Assembly: GCA_949300025.1 (NCBI GenBank)
Contig: CASGCS010000017.1
Span: 62,001 to 126,000 of the forward strand
DNA from: an uncultured bacterium
GTDB taxonomy: Bacteria; Bacteroidota; Bacteroidia; Bacteroidales; UBA932
Direction: 5' to 3'
Length of the DNA stretch: 64,000 nt
The notes under the pieces were generated by a model that saw nothing but the letters and a program-made list of their open reading frames with translations, did not search any database and was not told the DNA's origin. Position numbers and translations under genes: made by a program. This document shows, piece by piece, positions 15,662-24,418 of this stretch (its first letter is position 1; each line of letters begins with the position of its first letter).

Positions 15662-16678
15662 ATGATTGAGAGAGAAAAAATAGAGAAGTTTTATTCCTGC
15701 ATTTCAGGGGCAAAGAAGGTTGTCTTGTTCGGACATGTAAATCCCGACGGGGATTCGATAGGTTCGCTTTCCGGAATGTACGATTTTCTTGCAAACAACG
15801 GAATCGAGGCGGAACGTATAGTGCCCGGCGCATATCCAGGCTTCCTTGCCTTCCTGGATCCGGAGAAAAAGATAACGGTATATAACGACGAAAAGGAGAA
15901 GGCTCTCAGCGCCGTCAAAGAGGCAGACCTTATGGTGTGTCTGGATTTCAATTCGTTCTCAAGAATAGACGAAATAGGTGAGGCGGCAAGCCGCTCCGCC
16001 GCGGTCAAGATTCTCATAGACCACCACCTTTTTCCCGACAAGTCGTTCGACCTTACAATATCTGATACGGAAGTGTCGTCGACTTGCGAGCTTGTGTATA
16101 TTGTCATAGAGGAACTTTTGAAACTCTATCCGGCAGCCCCTCTCTCGCTTGCGGGGGAGACGGCTCTTTATACGGGCATAATGACAGATACCAACAATTT
16201 TGCAAATTCGGTGAGGCCCGATACCTTCAGGATTGCATCGCTGCTTATGGAGCACGGGGTTGACAAGACCGCCGTACAGCAATTTGTATTCGGCGGATTT
16301 TCGGAAGAGAGGATGCGCCTGATGGGATATATGCTTTACGAAAACATGAGGGTGGTTCCGGAGTTGAAGGCTTCGGTGATGGTGCTTGACAAGGCTACGA
16401 AAGAGAGGTTCGGCTTCAAGACGGGAGATTCGGAAGGTTTTGTCAATCTCGGACTTAATATAGCCGGAGTGGATGTAGCCGCGCTCTTTACGGAAGACGA
16501 CAATTTCTTGAGAGTCTCTCTCCGCTCCAAGGGAGACTTTTCAGTCAATTCGCTTGCAAAGGAGTTTTTCAACGGAGGCGGGCACAAAAACGCTTCAGGA
16601 GGAAGAGTGTATATGCCTGTGTCTGAGATTGCGGAATATTATTTTGATGCCGTGAGAAAATATAGGCATACGATTTGA
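15662..16678 (+). CDS. nrnA: DHH-DHHA1 phosphoesterase, NrnA-like nanoRNase/pAp phosphatase
   Basis: 338 aa, the normal NrnA length. DHH-domain metal motifs are present: GHVNPDGDSIGS (with D-x-D), CLDFNSFSRI, and the name-giving LIDHHLFPD. A C-terminal DHHA1 domain ends in FNGGGHKNASGG, which binds substrate. NrnA degrades 2-5 nt RNAs and dephosphorylates 3',5'-pAp in the cytoplasm; here it probably fills the role of Orn, which many Bacteroidota lack. Two FKBP-like lipoprotein genes follow, the first only 16 bases away. Confidence 0.92.
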   Translation: MIEREKIEKFYSCISGAKKVVLFGHVNPDGDSIGSLSGMYDFLANNGIEAERIVPGAYPGFLAFLDPEKKITVYNDEKEKALSAVKEADLMVCLDFNSFSRIDEIGEAASRSAAVKILIDHHLFPDKSFDLTISDTEVSSTCELVYIVIEELLKLYPAAPLSLAGETALYTGIMTDTNNFANSVRPDTFRIASLLMEHGVDKTAVQQFVFGGFSEERMRLMGYMLYENMRVVPELKASVMVLDKATKERFGFKTGDSEGFVNLGLNIAGVDVAALFTEDDNFLRVSLRSKGDFSVNSLAKEFFNGGGHKNASGGRVYMPVSEIAEYYFDAVRKYRHTI

Positions 16679-16694
16679 ATGTAGTGCTGGCGGA

Positions 16695-17228
16695 ATGACA
16701 AGGAAAGGTTACATATATCTGCTGCTTCTGGCAGCCGCTTTCCAGGCGGCTGCGGGCTGCACAAAGCAGGACAGGGAGAATACCATTATAAACCAGGAGG
16801 AGCGTATCGACAGTTACATCTCCTCTCTTGCAGATGTGGAAGTGGTGCATAACAACGGCTCCAACAGGGTGGTCGTCTCTCCCGGCTCTTCAACGGTGGC
16901 CGCAAACGGAGACTCCATATACATGAGGTTTGCCGCATACATATTCTCGAACGGGCCGGGCACTCTTTTTGCCACAAACGACACGTCTATCGTAGACAAC
17001 AGGGATTTCAATGAAACAGAGTCTCTTTATGGAGAGATAAGGCTCGGTACAACCGACCTCATTCCGGGGCTTGACTACGGGTTGGAAGGGGTCGCGGAAG
17101 GCGAACACTGTTATATAATATTTTCGGCAAAATACGGTTTCAACAATACGGTGGTCGGGATAGTCCCCAAACTCTCACCGCTCTTTTTTGATATATATGT
17201 AGACCGGATTGTCAAGAACGGAGAATAA
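16695..17228 (+). CDS. Lipoprotein with a degenerate FKBP-like domain
   Basis: 177 aa. A lipoprotein signal peptide ends in AAGC (Cys about residue 22). The C-terminal ~90 residues follow the FKBP pattern: a DLIPGLDYGLEGVAEGE segment corresponds to G-x-IPGxEx-x-L-x-G-M-x-x-G-E, and LSPLFFDIYVDRI to the last strand. The segment before it is short and poorly conserved, so prolyl isomerase activity is doubtful. Similar lipoproteins in Bacteroidota include GldI-like proteins. It probably acts as a periplasmic folding factor or binding protein and is adjacent to a second FKBP-type lipoprotein. Confidence 0.72.
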   Translation: MTRKGYIYLLLLAAAFQAAAGCTKQDRENTIINQEERIDSYISSLADVEVVHNNGSNRVVVSPGSSTVAANGDSIYMRFAAYIFSNGPGTLFATNDTSIVDNRDFNETESLYGEIRLGTTDLIPGLDYGLEGVAEGEHCYIIFSAKYGFNNTVVGIVPKLSPLFFDIYVDRIVKNGE

Positions 17229-17235
17229 AATTAAG

Positions 17236-17243
17236 TATATTTG
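17236..17243 (+). promoter_or_regulatory. Bacteroidota -7 element for the tandem-FKBP lipoprotein gene
   Basis: TATATTTG matches TAnnTTTG. It shows that the ATG at 17277, not the TTG at 17241 or ATG at 17250, is the likely start. Confidence 0.55.
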
Positions 17244-17276
17244 CAGAATATGTTTAGACAGACCAAAATCAGAAAC

Positions 17277-18299
17277 ATGAGATATTTTGTTATTGCGCTC
17301 TCTGCCTTCATGTTCTTCGCATCATGTGCAAAGGATGAGGATGTCTCTACCAGAGAGATACAGCAGAAAATACTGGAAGCATATATCCAGCAGAATTATC
17401 CCGAGGCTACTCAGACCAAATCGGGTCTTGTGATAATAAGCCAGGAGCCGGGATACGGCAAGAATCCCAAACAGTACGGCGCCGCATATCTGCGCTACAG
17501 TTCAAAGGAACTTGACGGGACATACCTTGCAACAACATACAGGAATGTGGCAGAGCAGCTGGGAACCTATTCGGCAGACGTATATTACGGGCCGGAGCTT
17601 ATGACGTTGGGTTACGGCTCTACCATTACAGGCCTTGCCGAGGCCTTGAAGATGATGAACAGAGGTTCCAGAATGACAGTCATAGTACCGCCGTGGCTCT
17701 CCAACTACGATTCTGACTACGACAGCTATTATGGGAGTTCTGTGGAGACGCAGACCCAGTCTATGAGTGTCATATATGAACTGGAACTGGGAGATGTGGT
17801 GGACAACATTACCGAGTTCCAGATAGACTCGCTTGAGTCATACAGAGACATATATTATCCGGGAGTGGACTCTACCGCATACGGTTACTATTTCAAGAAA
17901 CTGGAGGGCACCGTGACAGACACTGTCGAAGCTGAACAGGTTGTAAAGGTCTACTATGTGGGAAGGCTTCTCGACGGCTATATTTTCGACACCAATATTG
18001 CCGACACTGCAAAGAAGTACCGTATCTACGATGAGGACGCCACTTACGAGCCTCTGGAGGTGACGATGAAGTCTACATATACGGCCATGACAAGTACCGG
18101 AACATCCGACAGTTCTACGGAAAGTTACGTGGAGGGCTTCGCAAGGGCGATAAAGAGCATGACATACGGCGACAGGGCTGTGACCTTCTTCCAGTCGAGC
18201 CTTGGATATGGCGAGACAGGAACGATGTCGAGCGGAGTGGGGGTTCCCGACTATGCCATGCTGAAGTTCGACCTTTATCTCCTGCCGGAAGGCGAGTAG
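17277..18299 (+). CDS. Lipoprotein with two FKBP-like domains
   Basis: 340 aa from the ATG at 17277. A lipoprotein signal peptide ends in FASC at about residue 17. Two FKBP-like modules follow. The first, at about residues 40-170, has LTGLAEALKMMNRGS-like and VIVPPWLS segments. The second, at about 200-340, has VKVYYVGRLLDGYIFDTN, FARAIKSMTYGDRAVTF and a terminal strand (YAMLKFDLYLLPE). These resemble FKBP peptidyl-prolyl isomerases, although the active-site aromatics are incomplete by eye. It likely assists envelope protein folding. A strong terminator follows 30 bases after the stop. Confidence 0.8.
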   Translation: MRYFVIALSAFMFFASCAKDEDVSTREIQQKILEAYIQQNYPEATQTKSGLVIISQEPGYGKNPKQYGAAYLRYSSKELDGTYLATTYRNVAEQLGTYSADVYYGPELMTLGYGSTITGLAEALKMMNRGSRMTVIVPPWLSNYDSDYDSYYGSSVETQTQSMSVIYELELGDVVDNITEFQIDSLESYRDIYYPGVDSTAYGYYFKKLEGTVTDTVEAEQVVKVYYVGRLLDGYIFDTNIADTAKKYRIYDEDATYEPLEVTMKSTYTAMTSTGTSDSSTESYVEGFARAIKSMTYGDRAVTFFQSSLGYGETGTMSSGVGVPDYAMLKFDLYLLPEGE

Positions 18300-18329
18300 G
18301 TCTGGATGACAGGCTCCGTGCAAAAATGA

Positions 18330-18368
18330 CAAATGCGGATGGCCCGCCGGCCGTCCGCATTTGTTTTT
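18330..18368. terminator. Bidirectional terminator between convergent genes
   Basis: CAAATGCGGA (18330-18339) pairs with TCCGCATTTG (18354-18363), with a GC-rich inner loop and TTTTT on the plus side. The minus side has a T-rich tract slightly further on, so it can serve both the FKBP lipoprotein gene and the CoA-transferase gene. Confidence 0.88.
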
Positions 18369-18385
18369 ACAGGTGTGCGAGCCTT

Positions 18386-19690
18386 TTATCCTATGTAGTG
18401 GTAGTGAGGCCCGAACCTTTCGAATGCAGCCTTGTCAAGTTCTTCCCTTGCGCTGGGATGGGCTATGCTGATAAGAAGTTTCGCCCTCTCCTGAAGTGAT
18501 TTCCCGTAGAGGTTTACCGCTCCGTATTCGGTTACGAACCAGTGAATGTGGTTGCGCGTTGTTACCACACCTGCTCCGGGTGTAAGGATGCCGGCAATTT
18601 TGCTTACTCCCTTGTTCGTTATGGAAGGCATTGCAATTATGGCCTTTCCTCCCTTTGAAAGTGATGCTCCGTATATGAAGTCTATCTGTCCGCCTACTCC
18701 TGAATAGAATTTTGTCCCGAGGGAGTCTGCACACACCTGGCCGGTGATGTCTACCTGCAGTGCCGAGTTTATTGCAGTAACCTTGGGGTTTTTGGCAATG
18801 ACATAAGGGTCGTTGGTGTAGCCTACATCCATCATGGCTACCATGGGGTTGTCGTCTATGAAGTCATAGCACTCCTGAGAGCCCATGAGGAAAGTGGATA
18901 CCATCTTGCCTTTGTCTATAACCTTGTCTGCACCGTTTATTACTCCCTTTTCAACAAGCGGAAGCACTCCGTCTGCAAACATTTCGGTATGTATGCCGAG
19001 GTTTTTGTGGTTGCCCAGTTGGGCGAGCACTGCGTTTGGAATGGCCCCAATGCCCATCTGCAGCGTAGCTCCGTCTTCTATGAGCGCGGCGCAGTTTTTT
19101 CCTATGGCAGTCTCTATTTCAGAGGGCTCGGAGAAGTGGGCGGGTTCCAGCATGGAATCGCACTCTACAAAATAGTCTATCATGTTTACGGGTATCATGG
19201 CATCTCCTAACGAGCGGGGAACATGCCTGTTGACAACCGCAATCACTGTCTTGGCACACTCTATGGCCGCAAGTGTAGCATCTACTGATGTGCCCAGCGA
19301 AACGAACCCGTGTTTGTCCGGAGGGGAAACCTGAATCATCGCCACATCGCACGGCAATGCCCCGCTTCTGTAGAGTTTCTGTGTTTCGCTCAGGAAGACG
19401 GGAATGTAGTCTGCATATCCAGCCTGCACGTTTTTCCTTACATTGCCTCCTACAAAGAATGCCTGATGGAAAAATATTCCTTCATACTTTGCATCGGTGT
19501 AGGGAGCCGGCCCCTCGGTATGAAGATGGTGGATTTTTACATCCTTGAGTTCCCCTGCGTCTCCTCTTTTGCAAAGGGCGTCTATCAGAATTTTCGGCGC
19601 GCTTGCAACGCTGCTGAAATGTATGTGGTCTCCACTCTTGACATGCTTGACAGCCTCTTCTGCCGAAATGAATTTAATTTCCTTGTACAT
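18386..19690 (-). CDS. Acetyl-CoA hydrolase/transferase family CoA-transferase
   Basis: 434 aa from the ATG at 19690. An in-frame TTG at 19720 falls at the transcription start and is excluded. It belongs to the class I-like CoA-transferases of the acetate/4-hydroxybutyrate/butyrate group. The catalytic Glu lies in GIHTEMFADG, glycine-rich loops are MGIGAIPNAVL and SGVGGQIDF, and VTEYGAVNLYGKS is near the end. These enzymes move CoA between acyl-CoA and acetate or another acid. Butyryl-CoA:acetate, 4-hydroxybutyrate or succinyl-CoA:acetate activity cannot be separated by sequence reading alone. It is transcribed alone, with a well-formed promoter and shared terminator. Confidence 0.9.
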   Translation of the reverse strand: MYKEIKFISAEEAVKHVKSGDHIHFSSVASAPKILIDALCKRGDAGELKDVKIHHLHTEGPAPYTDAKYEGIFFHQAFFVGGNVRKNVQAGYADYIPVFLSETQKLYRSGALPCDVAMIQVSPPDKHGFVSLGTSVDATLAAIECAKTVIAVVNRHVPRSLGDAMIPVNMIDYFVECDSMLEPAHFSEPSEIETAIGKNCAALIEDGATLQMGIGAIPNAVLAQLGNHKNLGIHTEMFADGVLPLVEKGVINGADKVIDKGKMVSTFLMGSQECYDFIDDNPMVAMMDVGYTNDPYVIAKNPKVTAINSALQVDITGQVCADSLGTKFYSGVGGQIDFIYGASLSKGGKAIIAMPSITNKGVSKIAGILTPGAGVVTTRNHIHWFVTEYGAVNLYGKSLQERAKLLISIAHPSAREELDKAAFERFGPHYHYIG

Positions 19691-19721
19691 GATCTTGTCT
19701 GTTTGTTGTTCTTTTTTCAAG

Positions 19722-19729
19722 CAAAAGTA
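19722..19729 (-). promoter_or_regulatory. Promoter for the CoA-transferase gene
   Basis: TACTTTTG on the minus strand with TTG (19750-19752) exactly 20 bases upstream, a close match to the Bacteroidota consensus. Confidence 0.78.
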
Positions 19730-19762
19730 TAAACTTTAACAATCAATAACAAGCTTTTTTTC

Positions 19763-19770
19763 TACCTTTG
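19763..19770 (+). promoter_or_regulatory. Bacteroidota -7 element for the DUF62-mazG-tcdA run
   Basis: TACCTTTG lies 8 bases upstream of the ATG at 19779, which implies a nearly leaderless transcript. It is back to back with the CoA-transferase promoter. Confidence 0.6.
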
Positions 19771-19778
19771 TAGCCGTT

Positions 19779-20600
19779 ATGCCGGCAATCACTCTTACAA
19801 GCGACTGGGGAAAATCGGGCTGCTATCTGCCTCAATTAAAAGGCAGTCTGCTTTCATTGCCGGCAGAGGGTTTCTCTTTGGAGACAATCTCGGATTCCAT
19901 TGAACCGTTCGATGTGGAAGAGGCCTGCTTCATATTGAAGCACTCCTTCCCGTTTTTCCCGAAGGGTTCGATTCACATACTTGCGGTGAGCGGCAAACTG
20001 CAGCAGCGGGCAGCCGTCTCAATAGTTTGCAGCAGGGGCTTCTTCTTCATAGGAGAAGACGACGGCCGTTTTTCACTGCTTTTTGAAAATTACGATTCGG
20101 CATACCATCTCGTTCCCAGGGCAGATGAAAGCGACTTTGTGCAGATAAGGCAGATTTGCAGGGCCGTGAGGCTCATAACCGAATCTGGCGGGGAACTGGA
20201 ACCCTTCATCATGGAGGGGGAGTTGGAGCCCGCAAGACTCCTTGAGGCGGCAGGCAGCCGTGCCGTTGTCATGCCCGGGCAGATAATAGGCCATATCGTG
20301 CATATAGACTGTTTCGGAAATGCAATAACTGATATAGGCAGGGATGATTTTCTGAAATTGCAGAGCCGTCTTATAAACAAAGGCCTTTCCGACGGCTCGT
20401 ATACAATATTTGCAGGCGGCCCCCGCTTGAAGTTCAACAGGATAGACAGGGGGTACGACAGTGCGGAGCCCGGGGAGAACATTGCCTTCTTCAACTCCTG
20501 CAACCTGCTGGAACTGGCTGTGAACGGCGGCAACATCGCAAGGTCCGAAGGGCTGGAGCGAAGGATGGAAATTATGATTAGATTCAACATATATGGATAA
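19779..20600 (+). CDS. DUF62 / SAM hydroxide adenosyltransferase family protein
   Basis: 273 aa, the family's usual length. Recognisable parts are the N-terminal ITLTSDWG, PFDVEEACFILKHSF, FPKGSIHILAV, the C-terminal HIDCFGNAITDI, and FNSCNLLELAVNGGNIA. Characterised archaeal members hydrolyse S-adenosylmethionine to adenosine and methionine using an Asp-Arg-His triad. By eye the Asp in the VDPGVG position and the His in FHGRD are both replaced here, so that activity is uncertain. Its end overlaps mazG by 8 bases. Confidence 0.82.
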   Translation: MPAITLTSDWGKSGCYLPQLKGSLLSLPAEGFSLETISDSIEPFDVEEACFILKHSFPFFPKGSIHILAVSGKLQQRAAVSIVCSRGFFFIGEDDGRFSLLFENYDSAYHLVPRADESDFVQIRQICRAVRLITESGGELEPFIMEGELEPARLLEAAGSRAVVMPGQIIGHIVHIDCFGNAITDIGRDDFLKLQSRLINKGLSDGSYTIFAGGPRLKFNRIDRGYDSAEPGENIAFFNSCNLLELAVNGGNIARSEGLERRMEIMIRFNIYG

Positions 20601-21417
20601 GAAAGAGTTGAGAAAAAGGGAGGCGGATGCCTTTCTGCATCTGTTGGACGTAATGGATGATTTGCGTGAAAAATGTCCGTGGGACAGGAAACAGACAATC
20701 GAGTCGTTGCGACCGCAGACGATAGAGGAGACTTTCGAACTTTCCGACGCTATTATGCACAGCGACATGCACAACATAATGAAGGAACTTGGAGATGTTC
20801 TGCTTCATGTTGTCTTTTATTCCAAGATAGGGGAGGAGAAAGGAGCCTTCAATATTGCGGATGTGATGGAGAGCCTCTGTGCAAAACTAGTATATCGTCA
20901 TCCCCATGTTTATGCAACAACTGAGGTAAAGGATGCAGAACAGGTTGTACAGAATTGGGAACAGTTGAAAACCAAAGAGAAAGACGGGAACAAGACAGTC
21001 TTGAGCGGTGTGCCGGAGAGCATGCCGAGCATGATAAAGGCTTACAGGATGCAGGACAAGGCAAGAGCCGTGGGGTTCGACTGGGAAGAGAAGGAGCAGG
21101 TATGGGACAAGGTGCAGGAGGAGATGCAGGAGTTCAAAACCGAACTGATGGCGTTGAAGGAGAGCAGGACCGGCGCTGATTACAGGAAGCGGGCGGAGGG
21201 TGAACTGGGCGACTTGCTCTTTTCGATAATAAATGCGGCGCGGCTGTATGATTTGAACCCCGATACGGCATTGGAGATGACAAACAAAAAGTTCCGCGAC
21301 AGGTTCACCTATCTCGAAAGCAAGACCATAAGGCAGGGTCGCTCCCTCAAGGATATGACTCTCGAACAGATGGACGAACTTTGGGAAGAGGCGAAAAAGC
21401 GGGAGCGTAACGGTTGA
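20593..21417 (+). CDS. mazG: MazG nucleoside triphosphate pyrophosphohydrolase
   Basis: 274 aa, close to the 263 aa of E. coli MazG, with two tandem MazG domains. The first has CPWDRKQT, EETFEL and KELGDVLLHVVF, giving the EExxE...ExxD metal site. The second has GELGDLLFSIINAAR. The enzyme hydrolyses (d)NTPs to NMP and pyrophosphate and is linked to housecleaning and to (p)ppGpp levels in E. coli. It overlaps the upstream gene by 8 bases and is followed 10 bases later by tcdA. Confidence 0.95.
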   Translation: MDKKELRKREADAFLHLLDVMDDLREKCPWDRKQTIESLRPQTIEETFELSDAIMHSDMHNIMKELGDVLLHVVFYSKIGEEKGAFNIADVMESLCAKLVYRHPHVYATTEVKDAEQVVQNWEQLKTKEKDGNKTVLSGVPESMPSMIKAYRMQDKARAVGFDWEEKEQVWDKVQEEMQEFKTELMALKESRTGADYRKRAEGELGDLLFSIINAARLYDLNPDTALEMTNKKFRDRFTYLESKTIRQGRSLKDMTLEQMDELWEEAKKRERNG

Positions 21418-21427
21418 GTGAGAGACG

Positions 21428-22153
21428 ATGCAGGAGAACGGCTGGCAGCAAAGGACGGAAATTCTGATAGGTAAGGAGGGAGTGAAGACTCTCTCCGGGG
21501 CCAAGGTTGCGGTCATAGGCCTCGGCGGAGTGGGTGCGTATGCCGCAGAGATGCTCTGCAGGGCTGGAGTGGGTTCAATCGTATTGCTTGATTCCGATGC
21601 GGTGAGCCTTACCAACAAGAACAGGCAGCTGCTGGCTGCCGATTCAACGATAGGGCGGAGCAAGTGCGAGGTCATGTCGTCCAGGCTGAAAGATATCAAT
21701 GGAGAAGTAGTGCTGACTGAAATTAACGAGTATCTGGAACCCGACAACGTGGAAAAACTTCTCGGCGGGCTGCAGATAGATTTCCTAATAGATGCAATAG
21801 ATACCCTCTCTCCCAAAATTGCGCTTATAAAGTATTGCCGGGAAAGGGGAATCCCGCATGTTTCGTCGATGGGGGCCGGTGCAAAGTATGACGCAACCGC
21901 CGTAAGGCTGGCTGACATATCCAAGTCTTATAACTGTCCGCTTGCCTACATATTGAGAAAAAAGTTGAGAAAGGAGGGTATTTCAAAGGGATTCGATGTG
22001 GTGTTTTCGGAAGAACTGCCGCAAAAGGAGGCAATAATACCTGTGGAAGAGAGAAATAAAAAGAGTATGACAGGTACGGTTTCATATCTGCCTGCCGTAT
22101 TCGGATGTGTCTGCGCTCAGGCAGCTATAGAATATTTGATTAAAAAACGCTAA
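21428..22153 (+). CDS. tcdA: tRNA threonylcarbamoyladenosine dehydratase (TcdA/CsdL)
   Basis: 241 aa. It has the E1-like ThiF/MoeB fold with the ATP loop VIGLGGVGAYAAEMLCRAG, a DSDAVSLTNKNRQ segment with the adenylate-binding Asp and Arg, and MGAGAKYDATAVRLADISKS, typical of TcdA rather than ThiF or MoeB. There are no C-terminal zinc CxxC pairs. It dehydrates t6A37 in ANN-decoding tRNAs to the cyclic form ct6A in an ATP-dependent reaction. Its stop codon TAA doubles as part of the next gene's -7 element. Confidence 0.93.
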   Translation: MQENGWQQRTEILIGKEGVKTLSGAKVAVIGLGGVGAYAAEMLCRAGVGSIVLLDSDAVSLTNKNRQLLAADSTIGRSKCEVMSSRLKDINGEVVLTEINEYLEPDNVEKLLGGLQIDFLIDAIDTLSPKIALIKYCRERGIPHVSSMGAGAKYDATAVRLADISKSYNCPLAYILRKKLRKEGISKGFDVVFSEELPQKEAIIPVEERNKKSMTGTVSYLPAVFGCVCAQAAIEYLIKKR

Positions 22154-22158
22154 TTTTG
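22151..22158 (+). promoter_or_regulatory. Bacteroidota -7 element for the GNAT-like/prfA unit
   Basis: TAATTTTG; its first three bases are the tcdA stop codon. It lies 29 bases upstream of the ATG at 22187. Confidence 0.6.
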
Positions 22159-22186
22159 CAGTTTGTGCGAATAACGGACAGAAGTT

Positions 22187-23308
22187 ATGCAGATAGTAGT
22201 AAAAGAGGTAGAGACCAGGCGTGATTTGAAGAGATTCTATCAGTTTCAGAACAAATTGTACAAGAACTCGAAAGAATATGTCCCTACTTTGGATATCGAC
22301 CAGAAGAAATCATTGACAGAAGACCCTGCGCTGGATTATTGTTCCAACAAGATGTGGCTGGCATATAAGGATGGAAAGGTGGTGGGAAGGATAATGGCCA
22401 TTGTCAATCCACGTTACAACGAACTTTACAATCTCAGGCGAGGACGTTTCGGCTGGTTTGATTTCGAGAATGACATAAACATAGCAAAGGCTCTTGCGGA
22501 GACTGCTGAAAAGTGGCTTAAATCACAGGGCATGACCGAAATGCACGGTCCGTTGGCCTACAATACAATGGGCAGGCAGGGTATGCTTGTCTCCGGATTC
22601 GGGAACACCCCTCCGGTGAATTGTCTCTATAACTACCCGTATTATGTGGAGTTCATGGAGAAGATGGGATTCAGCAAGGAGTGCGACTGGGTGCAGTACA
22701 AGCTTAACGCTTCTCAGGGGGCGCCTGAAAAACTGAAGAGAATGGCCGACATACTTATGCGCAGGTACAATCTCAAGTTTCTGGATATAAAAAAGATGAA
22801 CAAGGCGCAGATGCGCCGGCTGGAAGATAATTTCTTCAAGACCTATAACGAGTGTTTCAAGGCGGTGCACAACTTTATCCCGCTTACAAAGCATGAGATA
22901 AGCAGTTCGGCTTCGCATTACATGAAACTTCTCAGACCTGAACTTACATGTATCGTGGTTGACCAGAATGATGAGATTGCCGCTTTCGGACTCTGCTTTC
23001 CAAGTACTTCGGAGGGTTTCAAGAAGGCCAAGGGCAAGTTGTTTCCGTTCGGATGGTATCATATCCTTAAGGAGTACAGGCATTATAAGACGATAGACCT
23101 GATGATGGTCGGTTCATCGCCTGCATGGAATTCGAAAGGGCTTTCAGCGATATACCATTCGCATCTTGCGGCAAGTTTCAGGGAGCATCATATAGCGTGT
23201 GCCATAACAAATCCTCAGATAGATACGAATACAGCGGCCGTAAAGGTGTGGGAGAGTTACGACCATGAGGAGTTCATGCGCCGCAGGTGTTATATAAAAT
23301 CTATCTGA
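22187..23308 (+). CDS. GNAT-like acetyltransferase-family protein of unknown substrate
   Basis: 373 aa. The N-terminal half has an acetyltransferase-like arrangement, with KMWLAYKDGKVVGRIMAIVN and then HGPLAYNTMGRQGMLV. A C-terminal half includes TIDLMMVGSSPAWNSKGLSAI. The pattern resembles conserved Bacteroidota proteins described as GNAT-like (YghO type), but the acetyl-CoA loop is not clear to me and I would not assign a substrate. It has its own promoter and may be co-transcribed with prfA, which starts 28 bases after its stop. Confidence 0.65.
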   Translation: MQIVVKEVETRRDLKRFYQFQNKLYKNSKEYVPTLDIDQKKSLTEDPALDYCSNKMWLAYKDGKVVGRIMAIVNPRYNELYNLRRGRFGWFDFENDINIAKALAETAEKWLKSQGMTEMHGPLAYNTMGRQGMLVSGFGNTPPVNCLYNYPYYVEFMEKMGFSKECDWVQYKLNASQGAPEKLKRMADILMRRYNLKFLDIKKMNKAQMRRLEDNFFKTYNECFKAVHNFIPLTKHEISSSASHYMKLLRPELTCIVVDQNDEIAAFGLCFPSTSEGFKKAKGKLFPFGWYHILKEYRHYKTIDLMMVGSSPAWNSKGLSAIYHSHLAASFREHHIACAITNPQIDTNTAAVKVWESYDHEEFMRRRCYIKSI

Positions 23309-23335
23309 ATTAATGAAAACAATTAGTGCAATAAT

Positions 23336-24418
23336 ATGAGCGACAATAATTTAATAGCAAAAATCGACGGACTCAAATCAAAGTTCAAAACACTTCAGGA
23401 GCAGATTGCGGATCCTTCATTGATGAATGACATGAAGCGGTATGTGCAGTTGAACAAGGAGTACAAGGAACTTGAACCCATATTGGAGTGCGGCGACAGA
23501 TACAGGAAGATGGTAGAGGACTATGACTCCGCAAAGGAGATTCTCCAGAACGAGAAGGATGAAGAACTGAGGGAGATGGCAAAGGAGGAGATAGCCATGC
23601 TCGACGAAGAACTTCCAAAGATGGAGGAGAAGATAAAGCTGCTTCTGATTCCGGCAGATCCGCAGGATGCAAAGAATGCCATTGTGGAGATACGCGGCGG
23701 AACAGGCGGAGACGAGGCTTCCATTTTTGCAGGAGACCTCTTCAGGATGTATGTAAAGTATGCGGAGAAGAGAGGCTGGAAACTCGAGGTTACTAGCCAG
23801 AGCGAAGGCGCTGCGGGCGGTTATAAGGAGATTATATTCAAAGTGAAGGGTGAGGGAGTCTACGGTGTGCTGAAGTACGAGAGCGGCGTACACCGTGTAC
23901 AGCGCGTGCCTCAGACCGAGACTCAGGGCAGGGTCCACACATCTGCCGCTTCGGTTGCCGTTTTGCCCGAAGCCGACGAGTTCGATGTTGAACTGAACGA
24001 AAAGGATATAAGAAAAGATACCTTCTGCTCGTCAGGCCCCGGCGGACAGTCTGTAAATACTACCTACTCCGCAATCCGTCTGACTCATATTCCTACCGGT
24101 CTGGTAGTGCAGTGCCAGGATGAAAAGAGCCAGTTGAAAAACTACGACAAGGCCCTGCAGGAACTCAGGACACGTCTGTATAATCTGGAGTACGAGAAAT
24201 ACCTGAACGAAATTTCGGCAAAACGCAAGACCATGGTCTCCACCGGTGACCGTTCTGCAAAAATCAGGACCTACAACTACCCCCAGAGCCGTGTTACGGA
24301 CCACAGGATAAACTGGACCACATACAATCTGCCTGTCTTTATGGACGGGGAGATTCAGGAGGTGATAGACCAGCTGCAGATTGCAGAGAATGCCGAGAGA
24401 TTAAAGGAGAGCGCCTGA
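23336..24418 (+). CDS. prfA: Peptide chain release factor 1
   Basis: 360 aa, as expected for RF1. The peptidyl-tRNA hydrolysis motif is in SGPGGQSVNTTYSAIRLTH. The stop-codon recognition tripeptide reads PQT in HRVQRVPQTETQGR, corresponding to PxT of RF1 rather than SPF of RF2, so it reads UAA and UAG. No internal frameshift is present, again as in RF1. Its last 18 bases overlap the 3' end of the SGNH hydrolase gene on the other strand. Confidence 0.97.
   Translation: MSDNNLIAKIDGLKSKFKTLQEQIADPSLMNDMKRYVQLNKEYKELEPILECGDRYRKMVEDYDSAKEILQNEKDEELREMAKEEIAMLDEELPKMEEKIKLLLIPADPQDAKNAIVEIRGGTGGDEASIFAGDLFRMYVKYAEKRGWKLEVTSQSEGAAGGYKEIIFKVKGEGVYGVLKYESGVHRVQRVPQTETQGRVHTSAASVAVLPEADEFDVELNEKDIRKDTFCSSGPGGQSVNTTYSAIRLTHIPTGLVVQCQDEKSQLKNYDKALQELRTRLYNLEYEKYLNEISAKRKTMVSTGDRSAKIRTYNYPQSRVTDHRINWTTYNLPVFMDGEIQEVIDQLQIAENAERLKESA

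Noticed and set aside
20887..21924. 345-codon open frame on the minus strand
   Set aside because: It is antisense to mazG and tcdA and has no recognisable feature apart from the Ser/Pro/Leu bias common to shadow frames.
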